From Epiperipatus broadwayi (taxonomy: Eukaryota; Onychophora; Udeonychophora; Euonychophora; Peripatidae): a stretch of DNA of 64,000 nt. The stretch spans positions 5,389,244 to 5,453,243 of the forward strand of contig JAQFVV010012418.1 of NCBI GenBank assembly GCA_028023455.1, in the 5' to 3' direction. Positions within the stretch are counted from its first letter, which is position 1. Each line of letters starts with the position of its first letter. The notes beneath the pieces are model-generated. The model did no database searches. It was given only the letters and a program-made list of their open reading frames with translations, and was not told the origin of the DNA. This document shows, piece by piece, positions 1 through 13,700 of the stretch. The position numbers were made by a program, and so were the translations under genes.

Positions 1-2156
1 GACTTAACATATCTGCACTACAGGGCGCCATCTAGGCATTTGAACCTAGAAAAATTTATAGAGTAGGCAGATACGTAAGTAAAAAAAAAAAAAAAATTTT
101 TTTTTTTTTTTAATTTTTGATTCCGGTCGTTAGCCCAAGTCACTAGCTCAGTGGAATAGCAGAGATTTAATAATATACTCTAAGAGTATATAAAAAAAAG
201 AATAAAATAAGCCACTGCCAGTAATTAACATACAAACATTTATTTATGCACATATATATAAGATTTAAAATTATTTTAGTATTAGTTTTACATTTTAACA
301 TTTAACATTATTTTTAACTTTACCTTAGATTTTAATTTACATTTTAATTTCTATTATATTATAAGTTTACATTTTAATTAAGTTCGCACAGATGGGATTA
401 TAAAAGCTTGTTTTAATATGTTGCTATAGATCGGTTACATAGATTTCAATGGTTAAAAACATTCCAAAATAAACGTAAACGATCAAAATACAAAATTATT
501 GATTACTGACAATTGCATAGGGAAATATAAGAAACCCTCTAGTATTCACCATAAGATACTTGCATTGTCACCAATAACTTAAAAGACATCCGAATAAATA
601 CATTATAGATACTCACCGTAAGGTATCATTATTTATCGAATGTCTATATATTTTGATCAAATATGAAAACCCAAAACATACTTAACCGATAACCAATCCA
701 TGCAAGCATCTATAAACAACTTAAATTTAATGCATTTTTATTTAGGATCGAGTATGAATAGACTACATAGATTTGCATTTGAAAATAAAATATTCTATCC
801 CTATTTAACCTTAGGCTAAAATTCGCAGTCAAACTGGCATCAATTCATCTGATACATCGATGTATTCAATGTAATACGGAATACGGCAGCACCAAAAAGA
901 TTAAGAGAAGATATTGACTCTCATCAGATAGGAATATTACTTCTATCTAACGAGAAGAACAATAAAAAAAAACTCCATAGAAAGGAACTGCGCTCTGCGT
1001 CTTATAATTCCTTCCATAGGCAAAATGGGAGAGTGCGGCGTATGAAGCGATTCTGCCAGTAGCGAATCTCCGACTACATCTACTAACTACATCAATATAT
1101 CCAATCCATTGACCCAATCTAACAACGACACAAATAACCTAAGATTACCCTCCCCTAATATAACTTTACAAATCTATACAGCCATTCACGCCCGACTTAA
1201 GTTTAACATTTATATAATTAATTTAACGAAAAACAAAAAAATCATGATAAAAACTTAACAAAAAATAAATAAATGGAAATGATTTTACATAAATAAGAAA
1301 AAAAATACATCAAATAACACTATTAATAAAGAATTTAGTTTGGTCAGATAGGATTCTATTTGTAACAATTAAATACTAGGAAAGTTTAAAATTTAAAGTT
1401 CTTAGTGTTTTCAAATTAATATTGTTCGTTATATTTTATAAAGTTCTTACGGTTTTAGAAATGTTCATCTTTTACAGTTGCTTGCCGTTTGAAATCCAGC
1501 GTTAAATTTCCCGATGATCCTGTGGTCCTCTGAATATAAGAAAAGCGATGTTTCATTTTTCCATTTTATAACAACTGAAGGGATTGAACTTGCGTCTTTT
1601 TCAATCCCTTCTCCTTCACTTCTGCACTAACACATATCTGTCACATTGTAAATAATCAATAATCACTAATTAATAATTTCCAAATTTTCCTTTTATACGT
1701 ATTCGAAGGATTGACTTGGCATTATGTCATCGATGTGATGATCCTTTCGCTGAGGTCTGATTTCCCGATGGATTTCTTTCATTGGCTATTTGTTTCTATT
1801 GTTTTCCTATCTGACCGATGTTTTTACATTTAAATGCCCAAGACTGGTTTACATTTAACTAATTAACAATCATTTCCATTTCTGATTAATTTCTGTGTTT
1901 TTCAAGATTAAAGATATATTTTTATCTCTAAATCTTTTTAAGTTTTTGTTTTTAAAATACCTTTTCTATTTTTAATACAGTTTTATTTTAATAATTTTTT
2001 TTTATCTGTGCGATTTAATATATATGAGTTTAAGATGATATTTAGTTTCAATTTTTAATTCTTAAAGAAAATTTTTAAATGCGAACTTTTTAATTTACTT
2101 TCATGTTTAATAAATATTAAAAAAAACCCAATGTAACGACGTCTGTGCTAGTTACA
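1..2156 (+). mobile_element. Probable LTR-type insertion, 3' end only
   Basis: No open frame. The stretch ends in cccaatgtaacgacg and then gttaca at 2156, and LINE coding sequence resumes directly at 2157. The end resembles the 3' end of the better-supported insertion at 44770-46644 (cccatgtaacg, then gttaca), so I infer a long terminal repeat or solo LTR whose left end lies outside the window. A run of A followed by T occurs at 81-112. Orientation is assigned only from the terminal CA. Confidence 0.35.
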
Positions 2157-4270
2157 GAAGGTACAGCAGAATTGGATTATATTTTGACTAACAGGAAAAA
2201 AATATTTCAAGATTGTAATGTTCTTAACAAATTTAACACAGGAAGTGATCATCGATTAGTAACTAGAGAGAAAAAAATTATTAAGAAAAACAATATTTGC
2301 AGTTGATATTCGTAATCTTCAGAAACATTCTAATGAATTTAAATTAGAACTTACAAATCAGTTTTAAGTATTAGTAGATTTTGAACATGATTCAGATTTA
2401 AATGAAATTAATATGAAAATAACTGATACACTTTTAAAAACTGCAACAAAGATAGCTGGTAGAAAAAAAAGCAGCAATTGACCAATAAAATTTCTACTGA
2501 GACTAGAGAATTTATGATGAAAAGAAGGAATATGAAGATATACAATAGTGATGCATTAAAAAGGATTGATTATCTCGAATTTTGTAAAATGGTGTGGAAA
2601 AGAGTTGAAAATGATATAAGAAAGTATAATTGTGAACTAGCAAGGAAAGCTGTAGAAGAGAATAAAAGTCTCAAAAGTGTAACATAACATTTTGGTATTG
2701 GTAGGAAATTTATATCTGCAATAAGAAAAAAAGATGAAATTATTACTAAAAAGGGAGATGACATCATGAAATGGGTAGAAGTCTTCTATCAAGAATTATA
2801 TAGTAATAAAGAACAAGTACCTCCTATATCTATTATATCTTCTGAATTGCCCAGAATTTTAAATGAAGAAATGAGACATGCAATTAAATTTATGAAGAAA
2901 AGAAAAGCTCCAGGTAATGATGGAATTATAATTGATTTCTTAAAAGAAGCAGGTGAATAAATATAATTTTTTTTAGCAAAGTTATATACCAAATGTCGAA
3001 ATGATAAAGATGCACCAGATGATTGGAAGAATGTAGTATTAATATTAATATTTAAAAAAGGGGATAAAGAAGATATTAGAAATTACAGACTTATCAGCCT
3101 TTTATCAATTTTATACAAAACTTTTACCAAGATAATTACAGCTCATTTACAGAGAACATTGGATTTCCACCAACCAAGAGAACAAGCTGGATTTGGTTTT
3201 AGTACAGTAGATCATATCCAGTTATTGAGAGAAGTTATAGAATGGACAAATGAATATGAGTTGCCATTATGCTTTGGATTTTTAGATTATGAAAAGGCAT
3301 TTGATTCTTTAAACATTTCTTCAGTGAATAAAACATTGAATCGTCAATATAGATCCAGGATATTGTCATATTTTAAAGAATATTTATAAAAATGGAACAG
3401 CAACAATTAGATTGCATAATGATACTAGGAAAGTCAACATTGAGAAAGATGTAAGACAGGGTGACTCCATATCTCCAAAACTTTTTACAGCTGTGCTGCA
3501 AGAAGCATTTTGTGGATTAAAATGGGAAACTAAAGGAATGAAAGTAAATGGAGATTATTTAAGTCATTTATATTTTGCAGATGTTGTAGTTGTTTTTGCA
3601 AATAATGCTTAGAACTGCAGGAAATGTTGCAAGAGTTATCAGATGAAAGTAGGACTAAAGATTGACTATGATGAGGTAGAAGACGTTAATAGCAAATATT
3701 TTGATCAGATTATTAATACAGATAGAAACATAATGGATGAAATTAATCATAGAATCAAACTTGGAGTGCTTTTGGTAGAAATAACTTGATACTAAAAGGA
3801 AATATGCCTATGTGTTTGAAAAGGAAGGTTTTTAATAAATATGTTTTACCAGTTCTTACTTATGAGGCTTGGATACTTAATAGAAGCAATACAAAGACTT
3901 CAGACCACTCAAAGAAGTATGGAGAGATGCATGTTGGGAGTAACAAGAAGAGATCGAAAAATGCAATATATTGGTAAGAGAACAAACAGGTGTTACTAAC
4001 CTCATTGAAAAAATTAAAAAACAAGTGGAGTTGGGCTGGACAAATTTCTAGAAGAGATGATAATAGATGGACAATTGAAATTTTAAATTGGATTCCAAGA
4101 GATTGTAAAAGACCCAGAAAGAGACCACATGTGAGATGGATCGATGAAATAAGAAAGTGTGCAGAGGTGATGTGGAGAAGAGAAGCTAAAGATCGGAGAA
4201 GTTGGATTGAACTTGGAGATAGCATCATCCTGCAGTGTATTGATAATGTTTGATGATAATGATATAACAA
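2157..4270 (+). pseudogene. Decayed RTE-like LINE (endonuclease C-terminus plus reverse transcriptase)
   Basis: The frame, broken by stops and shifts, reads in order: end of an APE-type endonuclease (LDYILTN, NTGSDHRLV, about 2175-2262); linker; RT blocks RKAPGNDGI (about 2901-2927), RNYRLISLLS (near 3080), FLDYEKAFDS with the first catalytic Asp (near 3285), RQGDSISP (3454-3477) and YFADVVVVF. The expected FADD box at 3574-3585 reads FADV, so the catalytic Asp pair is broken. The C-terminal block RDCKRPRKRPHVRW and the TGATGATAATGATA tail (4251-4264) resemble RTE-clade elements often annotated as endonuclease-reverse transcriptase or craniofacial development protein 2-like. It is 5' truncated or split by the insertion to its left, and lies just upstream of SNAPC1 exon 1. 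Confidence 0.85.
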
Positions 4271-4624
4271 AAATATTTAGCATATGTATTTGAAGAAAAA
4301 AAATGGAGAAAATTCATTTGTAAGATAAAAATGAAAATATTTTCGACATTCTGAAAGGAATCAAGTTTTGAAGCAATAAAGAAAATAATATAGATGTGCT
4401 TAATTATATTATGAAAGATATTTTCAAAGTCTGTAAGGAATTGAAAAAAAAATTTTTAAAATGAAAAAGATTAGTGGAATTGTTTTGAAGAGGAGATATT
4501 TTTAAGGGAGCTTTGAGCAAGGATATAATTTTATTTTCCCCCAGATACAAGATTATTTTACTATTTTATATTTCTAATATTCAATGTTTTTATATTTAAT
4601 ATCTCGCTCATCATTGTTTTTTAG
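4271..4624 (+). other. Upstream region or 5' intron of SNAPC1; no recognised promoter
   Basis: AT-rich sequence between the LINE tail and the SNAPC1 start codon. The last bases (atcattgttttttag) look like a splice acceptor, suggesting this is the end of a 5' UTR intron. I see no clear TATA, initiator or CpG-rich promoter. Confidence 0.4.
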
Positions 4625-4752
4625 ATGTATATAGCTGCTGGTGTTAGAACTGACTGTGAAAAGCTTATTAATGAATTTATCCAACTTGATAGCATACGAT
4701 TTGAAAAATTTGCAGATATATGGAGGAAAATGAAGTTTGGGTCAATATTCTG
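4625..4752 (+). CDS. SNAPC1: SNAPC1 coding exon 1
   Basis: Encodes residues 1-42 plus two bases of codon 43. It contains TDCEKL and RFEKFADIWRKMKFGS, the hallmark N-terminal block of SNAPC1. The donor is gtaagt. An in-frame TAG sits directly before the ATG and also looks like a splice acceptor, so either the exon starts exactly here or the ATG is the true first codon of unspliced sequence. Confidence 0.93.
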
Positions 4753-7700
4753 GTAAGTAATATTGTAATTACATTTATGAATTTCTATAATAAATTTTGT
4801 TTTTAAGAATAAACAAAAATAATATTTAAAAATATTTTCACGTAATATAAGCTATTAATTTGAATATTTACATCAGAAATAAACATAAAAAAAAATGAAT
4901 TATTCATTGAAACATAAATAATCATTTTATCATTGAGGTAAGATAAGGATTTATTTATGTATATACAATATTGTAAAAATTGGACTTTTCAAGTACATTT
5001 AATTGTGTGAACTTGAATTACGCCATAAGTTTTTAACAAAGATTTCAAGGTCTTCAATTTTTTTTTTTATTCTCAAATATTCATAATTTATTATTATTCT
5101 TACTGATTTTTGTGAAGTCACCATCAATTTCTGGCAATTATATGAATGGGCATATCTCTAAAAGGACATCATCTGTTGACTGTTCAAAAGCATATTCACT
5201 ATTTGTTGATGCTGGTCTTACTTTTTTTCTACCATAATCAATCTTTTCAAGCATTATATACTTGTATAATTACTTTGTTTTATGACATATCCCAAATAGA
5301 ATAATTTCACTTTGATCAAAGTTCATTTGTTTGTTTTGTTGGCTTTTTTTTTTTTTTTTGCTATCTATGGAATTCTCAAAAGTCTTCATCATCACCATAG
5401 TTCAAAAATTATCTTTCCCCCGTGGAGGGAGGGGGGGAGGGTTCAACTTTCATATGCATAAAGAATTTGAACAATTTGGATATTCATGTATAAAAATATG
5501 TTAAATCTTACAAAAAAAAAATTACAGCTTTCTTTTTTTTAATTGTAATTCTGTTCTTTATTAATCTGCAATGAATTCAAGGAGTAAAAGAACTGTCAGT
5601 TATTTGTATGCTTTCATTATCAGTTTTGAAGGCAAGATTATATCTTTATGTTATTTATTTAATTTTATCTTTTTATTTCAAATGAAAATACTGAAGTCTT
5701 CTGTATTTTTAGCTAGATGGCATAGTATTATCTAAAGTTATTAATATTTTTTCCATCAATCTTGAATCCTAGTATATATTTGATATACAAGTTGAATAGA
5801 TATGATGATAATATGCTTATCTGACTTATTTTTTTGACAATGTGAATACCAGACAGGAATGTCATTATCAACTTTACTATTTATTTTGTTTCTAAGATAA
5901 TTGAAGTTTCATATAGAAAGACGGGATAGATGAAAATTCCATAATGAGAATCAGAATACATAATATGGCAGTCCTTGTTTTGGCAATGACATGGTATTTG
6001 CAAATAGTGCAAAAGATTAGAATTATTATTAGAGAATGATAATAAATAGAAATAAATATGAAAATTAAAATGAATGAGGAAAAAATCTAAAATAATATTT
6101 AAATAGAAGGATGAGAAGTAGTAACGTAGGAGTAGAGATATTTAAAATAAATGGGGACAAAAATCTAAAAATCAAATGGTATTGATAAAAAATTCTATCA
6201 TGTTTCTTATATTACTAATATGAGGACTATAGACTAATTAAAAAAGAGTTATAGTATTTGCTTTAATATTTGGAAATGAGTCATTTTGTATTGCCCAGGG
6301 AAATTTTTAATAGAATTTAAAAAGAATTAGGTAGATATTTATTATGTGAATTTATTGTAGGCAGCAAATGAGATTAAATGGAATAGACTTTTTTTAAAAA
6401 TAATGATGGAGATTAAAAGCAAATTATAATTGTTTGGAAGCCTATGATACATGAATGAAAACATATTAATGCGAATAGGATTTAATTGGATTAAATGGAG
6501 ATGTGTTAAGCTAAAAATGTCTTGCAATGTGGAAAATTGAAAATAAAGAATTTATTTCTGTGTCTTCATAAGAGAAATATAATTAAAATGTAAAGAATAT
6601 ATTATTAATATATAATTGTGAAGATTGGAAAAGAGTAAATAAATTTTATTAGATAAAAGGAAATATAGTTAGGGAAAATATATATGAATAAAAAGAACAT
6701 ACTTTGAAATTATACAAGAATTAAAAATGTATACAATTTAAAAGAATGTACAATAACTCTAAAGGGAGCTTATTGTTATTTGGTGCAAAGACAGGAATTT
6801 AGAATAGCAGGGAAAAGACGTTAAAATGGAATAAGAATTTTGTTTGGGAAGGTGGCGGAGAGCTTTTTTTTTATGAATATAGAATGTTGAAAGAAGATTT
6901 GGATAAGTTGAATGGAGAGTGAGAAAAACTTTAAAAATAAGAGGAATGAAAGATTTTTTGGTTTTTTTTGATTACGTCTTTATTTTAAGAACAGAGAATA
7001 TGAAGATATGACAATGGAACTAACAAAACAGTTTTTATTAAAATAGGTGGAAGAAAAAAGTATATCAATACAGGAGGAATTATTTAGTGGTTGAAGATTA
7101 GGAGTAATGTTGTTGAGGAAAGGTTAGAAATAATTGTGTTTTCTGAAGTATAAAGCGGTTTTTAAAATTAGAAATGTTTTATTTGATTATGGTCTATGCA
7201 CAGAATTTAAGGAGAAATCATTTTATCGCCTATCACAGTATTTGTAATTTATTAGCTATTTAAATTTTTTTTATTTTTTATCTACAATAGCAAAGAAAAT
7301 TCTATAATATAACTTTTTAATTATACATTTATTTTTAGTGGAAAAAGTACTGCAAAAGAAATGCTAGAGGTAAGATTGTTTTATTTTAATTATATAGTTA
7401 GAATAAATATAGTTTACATGCTTTTTTTTCTTATTAGTAAAAATAAATTAATAATTAATTTAAAATGTTTAAGTAAGTTAATTTATTATATATGTGATTA
7501 TAGTATGTGTATAGGGGATATGTTCTCTAAACCAGTGGTCTTCAACCTTTTCACACCTGCGGACTGGTAAAAGTAAAGATAAGGTTTCGCAGCCCGGCAA
7601 AAATAAGAATAAGGTTTCGCGGACAGGCAGAAGTCTATAGATAAATTTTCTTAAAGATGTAAACTGCTTAGCTTTAGATGAGCATAATTGTTATAACTAA

Positions 7701-10700
7701 TCAAAACAACGTTAAACATAGAAGATGAAATTATTTATATATGGAGTTTGTATAATAAAAAACTTTTTTTTTTAATTTTGAATTTTTTTAGAAAAGTAAT
7801 AAAAAATTTAATTCTACCCCCCCCTCCATAAACATCTGTGATAATTAAAAAAAATTAATTTATGTATGATTGATTAGATTTTGTTTTCGTTCTGTTTCTT
7901 TTTTTTTAATTGGGTAAAAATGAGATGAAAAAATAAATAAAAATTGTTTATATTAATTAAAAGTTTAAACTCTTATTATTTTGTTATTACAAACTTTCCT
8001 GCGGCCTGGCATCGGTCCGCAGACCAAGGGTTGAAGATCACTCACTGCTCTAGACTTACAGACCATTGTATCAAAGATCATAAATTCCTCTACTGTGTGT
8101 TTAGGGAGAAATGCTGCAAATAGCATTTAGCATATATTATAGTTTCAAATAAGTAGATATTTATGAATACTGTATGCTATTGTTTTGCTGCTTATCTATA
8201 AATCTTTCATTTACTACAAAAATTAAAAATATAGGAGTATATACAAAATATAAAGTATTGTTCTATTGTCTTTTTACTTGCCTCATAATTTTTATTAGCT
8301 CATCTAAAAAAGAAAAAGCTTTAGACTTGTGATATTGAACTATCCATTTAATAAAATGACCTTTTAATATCTTTTTCTATTTTATCTTTAGCCAAGAATT
8401 CAAGTTTGTTTGTTTTTTTAGTGGAGAAAATAAGCAAAACCCTAAAAAATAATTTTAAAATTGCAAGGCATCATGAATGAGATGAAACAATTTTTTAATT
8501 AAACTTCTATTTTTTAAAATTAACATTCATATGACAATGATTTGAAAATAATGAAGGTAGCCTGTTAATGACTAAAAAAATTAAGGCAAACCATGGAATT
8601 GTTAATACAAGATATATGTGTGTATATATGAGCCAAAATATGTTTCAGTTTAAATCAGAAATATTAGAAAATATATATTGTTTATTTTCCTGAAGGTTTG
8701 TGTTGATGGTATATTAGATGTGATGATATGTTGAACTATTTCCATCATCTATCGGAAAATGTTGAGCGTATAGAAAATTTTAAATTTCATTTAAACTTTT
8801 CAAATAACACACAAATAGACAACACAGGTTAATAATTACACAACGTTTTGTATTGTATTATTCTCCACTCTTAAAGTTTAAATAAAGTTTAAAATTTTTT
8901 ATACATTCGACATTCACCAATGGAAATAGTCCAACATATTATCACATCTATATATTGTTTAGGTTCTCTCATATATATAATTGCTTATTATTATAATTAC
9001 TGTAACACATTAAGGCCAGATCCTATTTGCTATCATGATTGCTCATAAGTGATTGATTATGTTTAGAGACACTTATAATCTCTATAAACTGAAAAAAAAA
9101 GTTCAATCATATTTTCTCAGATAATCTATGTTGTAGAAAAGTATTTTCCAGTTAAATATGTTTAAATAAAGTTTTATGGACAAAAATTATGATTTGCTTT
9201 TTCAGATTCTAATTTATTTGTGGTTGTTTATAGTTAAATCCCATAATAATTTGCCTTTTTGATTTTTGTTTTCTTTTTCTCAAATAGTATGAAAAAAAAA
9301 ATTTTTAAGCTTTGCAAGGAAATTCTGAGGTTGATGAAAAATTTTTGAAGTTTAGCATTAACCCATAATGCTAATTAATTTATACATTGGTTGTGTAATG
9401 TGTTTCTATCTTTAAGTGTTATATTATAAGATTACATAGTGAGTTAAAGGATTATAAGTAACAATTTTTACAATAGAAAAAAGTAAAAAAAGGTTAATGA
9501 TTGTTGTAGTTAAATTACACCTGAGAAATCTGTGGAAAAAAATTTTTTTTAATACCAGTTTTCAAAATTTTATTAATAAATTTACATGGATAACGTTAAA
9601 AGGAATGATATTTTATCAAAAGACCTTTTAATCCCATTCAACATGTCACTTGATTATGGGATAAGGATACAAGTTCCCTAATTATAGTGCCAAGATTTTT
9701 CATTTCTTTCTGTATTATTTTAAAGTCAATGGAGCAATTATATGCATGTATTGCTATTAACAATCCTACTGATTCTGAGGAGATATTCCTGACTAATGTA
9801 TATTTTGAGTTATTCAATCAATAGTGATGTTGGTTGGTAATCTTTTTTAAAATGTGTGGATATAATTTGCTTTGATCAATTCTAATGAAACCTCTGGAGA
9901 ATATTATCTATCAAACAGTGTTATTATTTGATCTGAAGCTGACAGAATACTTTAAAAGAGAAAGACTATAGTCTGAAGATAATCTAAGTTTATCAAGAAG
10001 AAAATTGGAAGTTGGTATTTCTCTGATGTCCTTCAGCTAATCAAATATTATATTTTAAAAAATATCTATTTGTTGTTTAGAATTGGTAATATTCTTGATT
10101 TACTGAGGATTAATAAATATAACTATTTCAAGATGAACCATCAATTCAAACTAATGACGAATACATAACAACTTACTTAAATTTAAAATATTTTATTTGG
10201 AATATGTAATATCTCGGCACTTTTGAATGATTGTTTCTATAAAGGCTGAAATGGATTATTTTTCTTTTCTAAATTTAAAACATAATATACTCTTTTACAT
10301 TTGATGAACAATTAGTAAAAACCAGATTTCCAGAAAGCAAATTCCATTAAATTCATAAAAATGTCTCAGAAAATTTTCAAGTAAATCGAGATTTCAGAAT
10401 ACTTGTACAAAGTGGCAGATAAGTAATCCAATAAAATTATGAAATGTGAAGTTTTTCAGAGGTTTATATGGAAATCCTATTGCAATTTATGTTTATAAAT
10501 TTGCTGTCAGGACCAAATCTCTCTATGAACTATTCATTAAGAATTAAAAATTATTTATTATTAAGTAATAGCAATTCAAAATCCCATAAGAAACTTTATA
10601 TTTTTATATTTGTTAAAAATCTTCAACATAGAAAAACATTTTACTATAGCTTAGGGAAATTAATAAAATATTCTATTTTTTAAAGCCATCTCTACTTAAA

Positions 10701-13700
10701 ATATTAGTTTGAGAGTTTTTGATTTAATATAACACTGTAGCACATGTCTAAAAGGGTTTTGTCTTCTGTTTAGAATTAAAATCACTTTTATGTTGATTCA
10801 TAGATTTAAAAGTTACTTTGCAATTCTGGCATATCTCAGGTTCCAAGAATAAGTGGATTGTGACATATATAACTTCTGAATGCATGTTTGGATAATCCAA
10901 GACTGAATTTAATATGTACAACACAAATTTAAAATTATGGAATGATTTTGTATAAAACACTTATGATCCACTAATAGTTATTAATGATTTGATGATAGAT
11001 TCCTGGACATTTTACTATGTTCCCATTGTTTTTAAAATAATATATTACTGAATGTAATTATCAGATAATTGCAGCCACCGCTAAATCAAAAATACAATAC
11101 TATACATCAAAAACAAATCTTTATAATTAGAAAACCTTTTTAGAAAGTCTGAACTTAATTAAAAACTTTTTGTAATGTTTCATGATGGTATATACTAGTT
11201 TATCTCATATATAGATTGCAGATTTTCAACATCTGCCAATTTTTGGTGGAAGAAATGTGTTTGAAAGTTGTTACATCTAAAAATTGATTTGAGTTTAGAG
11301 TTAATTAGATGATATAAGATCTTGTTTCATTTTCATCTTATTGAAAGATCGAACCAGACACTAGCTATTCAATTATCAGTATTAGATATAGAGCAAAGAA
11401 TTCTGTGATAATCACTATGTGTAAATGTAGAATCATACAGTAGAATATATTACATTCTGTTGCATATTTGATTACAGTCAAATATATAACCTTTAATTTT
11501 TTTTTTTTCTTTCTATCTGAAGAAAAATGATCCCAGTTTTGGTTAATATATTGCCTTATGACTATATAAGAAAAAAGATATGAGCTTTAGCAACAATACC
11601 TACAAGGTACTTTTATCTGAATTTCAGATTAAAGATAAAGCATAATGATAAAAAATTAGTCCTATTTTAAACATACTCTTTGCTTTAATTTTTTTTTCTA
11701 TTTTTTTGAAAAATTGCTTGACTGTTGTGATCTTTGAATTAATTTATCAATTATTTAATGTAATATAATGAGCATGCTAATAGCTCTAAACAAACTTTTT
11801 CGAAAAATACCTCGGAAGAAAGCATTTAAAATCTCTATCTTGAACTATCCCCAAATCAGTTTCAAGCTAATGGCTCTTGTCAATGAGATGCTAGGATACA
11901 CTAGATCCAAAATACCAACTCGAGCCCAGCATTTATTTAATACTTAACTATTAAATAGAAAATCTGAAATTTTCAGACATCTATATGTCTTCAAATCCAG
12001 CTATCTAACTTAAATAGTTATATGGGTCTGAATAATTTTCAGCTAAACCATATATTAATAGTCTTAGTAATATAATATTGTCAAAGCCTCAAAAGCAAAA
12101 CTATGATAGTAAGAAAATCCAAGTCTTACATCATATGGCTTAATAAGCTTGTATTACAAAAATAATATAATGAGCATTCTAATAGCTCTAAACAAGTTTT
12201 TTCAATAAATGCCACAAGAGAAAGCATTTAAAATCTTTATCTTGAACTATCCCTATTCCCAAATCACTTTTGAGCTAATGGCTCTTGTCAATGAGGCACT
12301 AGGATATTCAGACACTAGATCCAAAATACCAACTCTAGCTCAGCATTTATCTAATATTTAACTATTAAGTAGAAAATCTGAAATTTTAAGTCATCTATAT
12401 GTCTTCAAATCCAGCTATTTAACTTAAATAGTTAAATACATTAAATATCTAACTTAAATAATTATGTGATGTATGACTTGATTTTCTTATTATTATAGTT
12501 TTGCCTTTAAGGTTTTGGTGATGTTATATTGTAAGACTATTAATATATGGTGTAGCTGAACATTTTTCAGATATAGCTATTTAAGTTAGATAGCTGGATT
12601 TGAAGACATATAGATATCTGAAAATTTCAGATTTTCTACTTAATAGTAAAGTATTAGATAAATGCTGAACTCAAATTGGTATTTTTGGATCTAGTGTCTG
12701 AATATCCTAGCACCTCACTGATGAGTGCCATTAGCCCAAGATAGAGATTTTAAATGTTTATGGCATTTTTGCTTTTAAGGCTTTGGCGATGTTATATTGC
12801 TAAGGTTATATACCTATTTAATTTAGATAACTGGATTTGAAAATACATAGATATCTGAAAATTTCAGATTTTCTACTTAATAGTTGAGTATCAGATAAAT
12901 GCTGAGCTCGAGTTAGTATTTTGGATCTAGTGTTTGAATATCCTAGTGCCTCACTGATGAAAGCTATTAGCTTGAAACTGGTTGGAGATAGGGATAGTTC
13001 AGGATAGAGATTTTAAATGCTTTCTCTTGCAGCATTTATAGAAAATGCTTATTTAGAGATAATAGCATGATGTATGACTTGATTTTCTTACTATTATTTA
13101 GTATAACTTTTAAAATTGAAAATGTATATTAAATAAAAAAGGAAGCAAGATAAAGTATTCATATGATGCAGAAGCGTAAAAGTAAATGCAAGTACAAATC
13201 AACTATTTATAAAAATTGTAGAAAAAAAGTTGATAATTTTTAGATTATTATCATATTGAAGAATCCATGTCACATTTATTGCTTTGTTTTGCTTTTTAAT
13301 TACATGTTATGTATATAATAATTTTTTGTCTATATAAAAGAGAAACATTTTTCTATTTTCTATTTTTTTTATATATATAATTCAAATTACATTCTTCCCC
13401 ATTTTTTTTCTTTTCTCTTTGTGCTAATAATATTATAAACTAACTTTATATCAACAAAGTTTCATTGGATTTCTATGTAATTATGAGATTTCATGCAATA
13501 ATGTATACTACATATGATTTTTTTTTTTCTATATCTAGTTTATTGAAGAAGTTCAGCAGATTACTTTGAGTTTTTGTCTTCCTCCATGCAATTTCCAGGT
13601 TCGCGTCGCAGGCCTTTATTTATTATATTCATTGTATGTCACTCAACCTCAAAATAGAACCACTAAGGTTAGTTATTGAAAACACTTATATTATTAATAT

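Noticed and set aside
3860-4283. Minus-strand open frames of 136 and 66 codons
   Set aside because: They are shadows of the LINE coding strand; the plus-strand frame has clear LINE C-terminal blocks.
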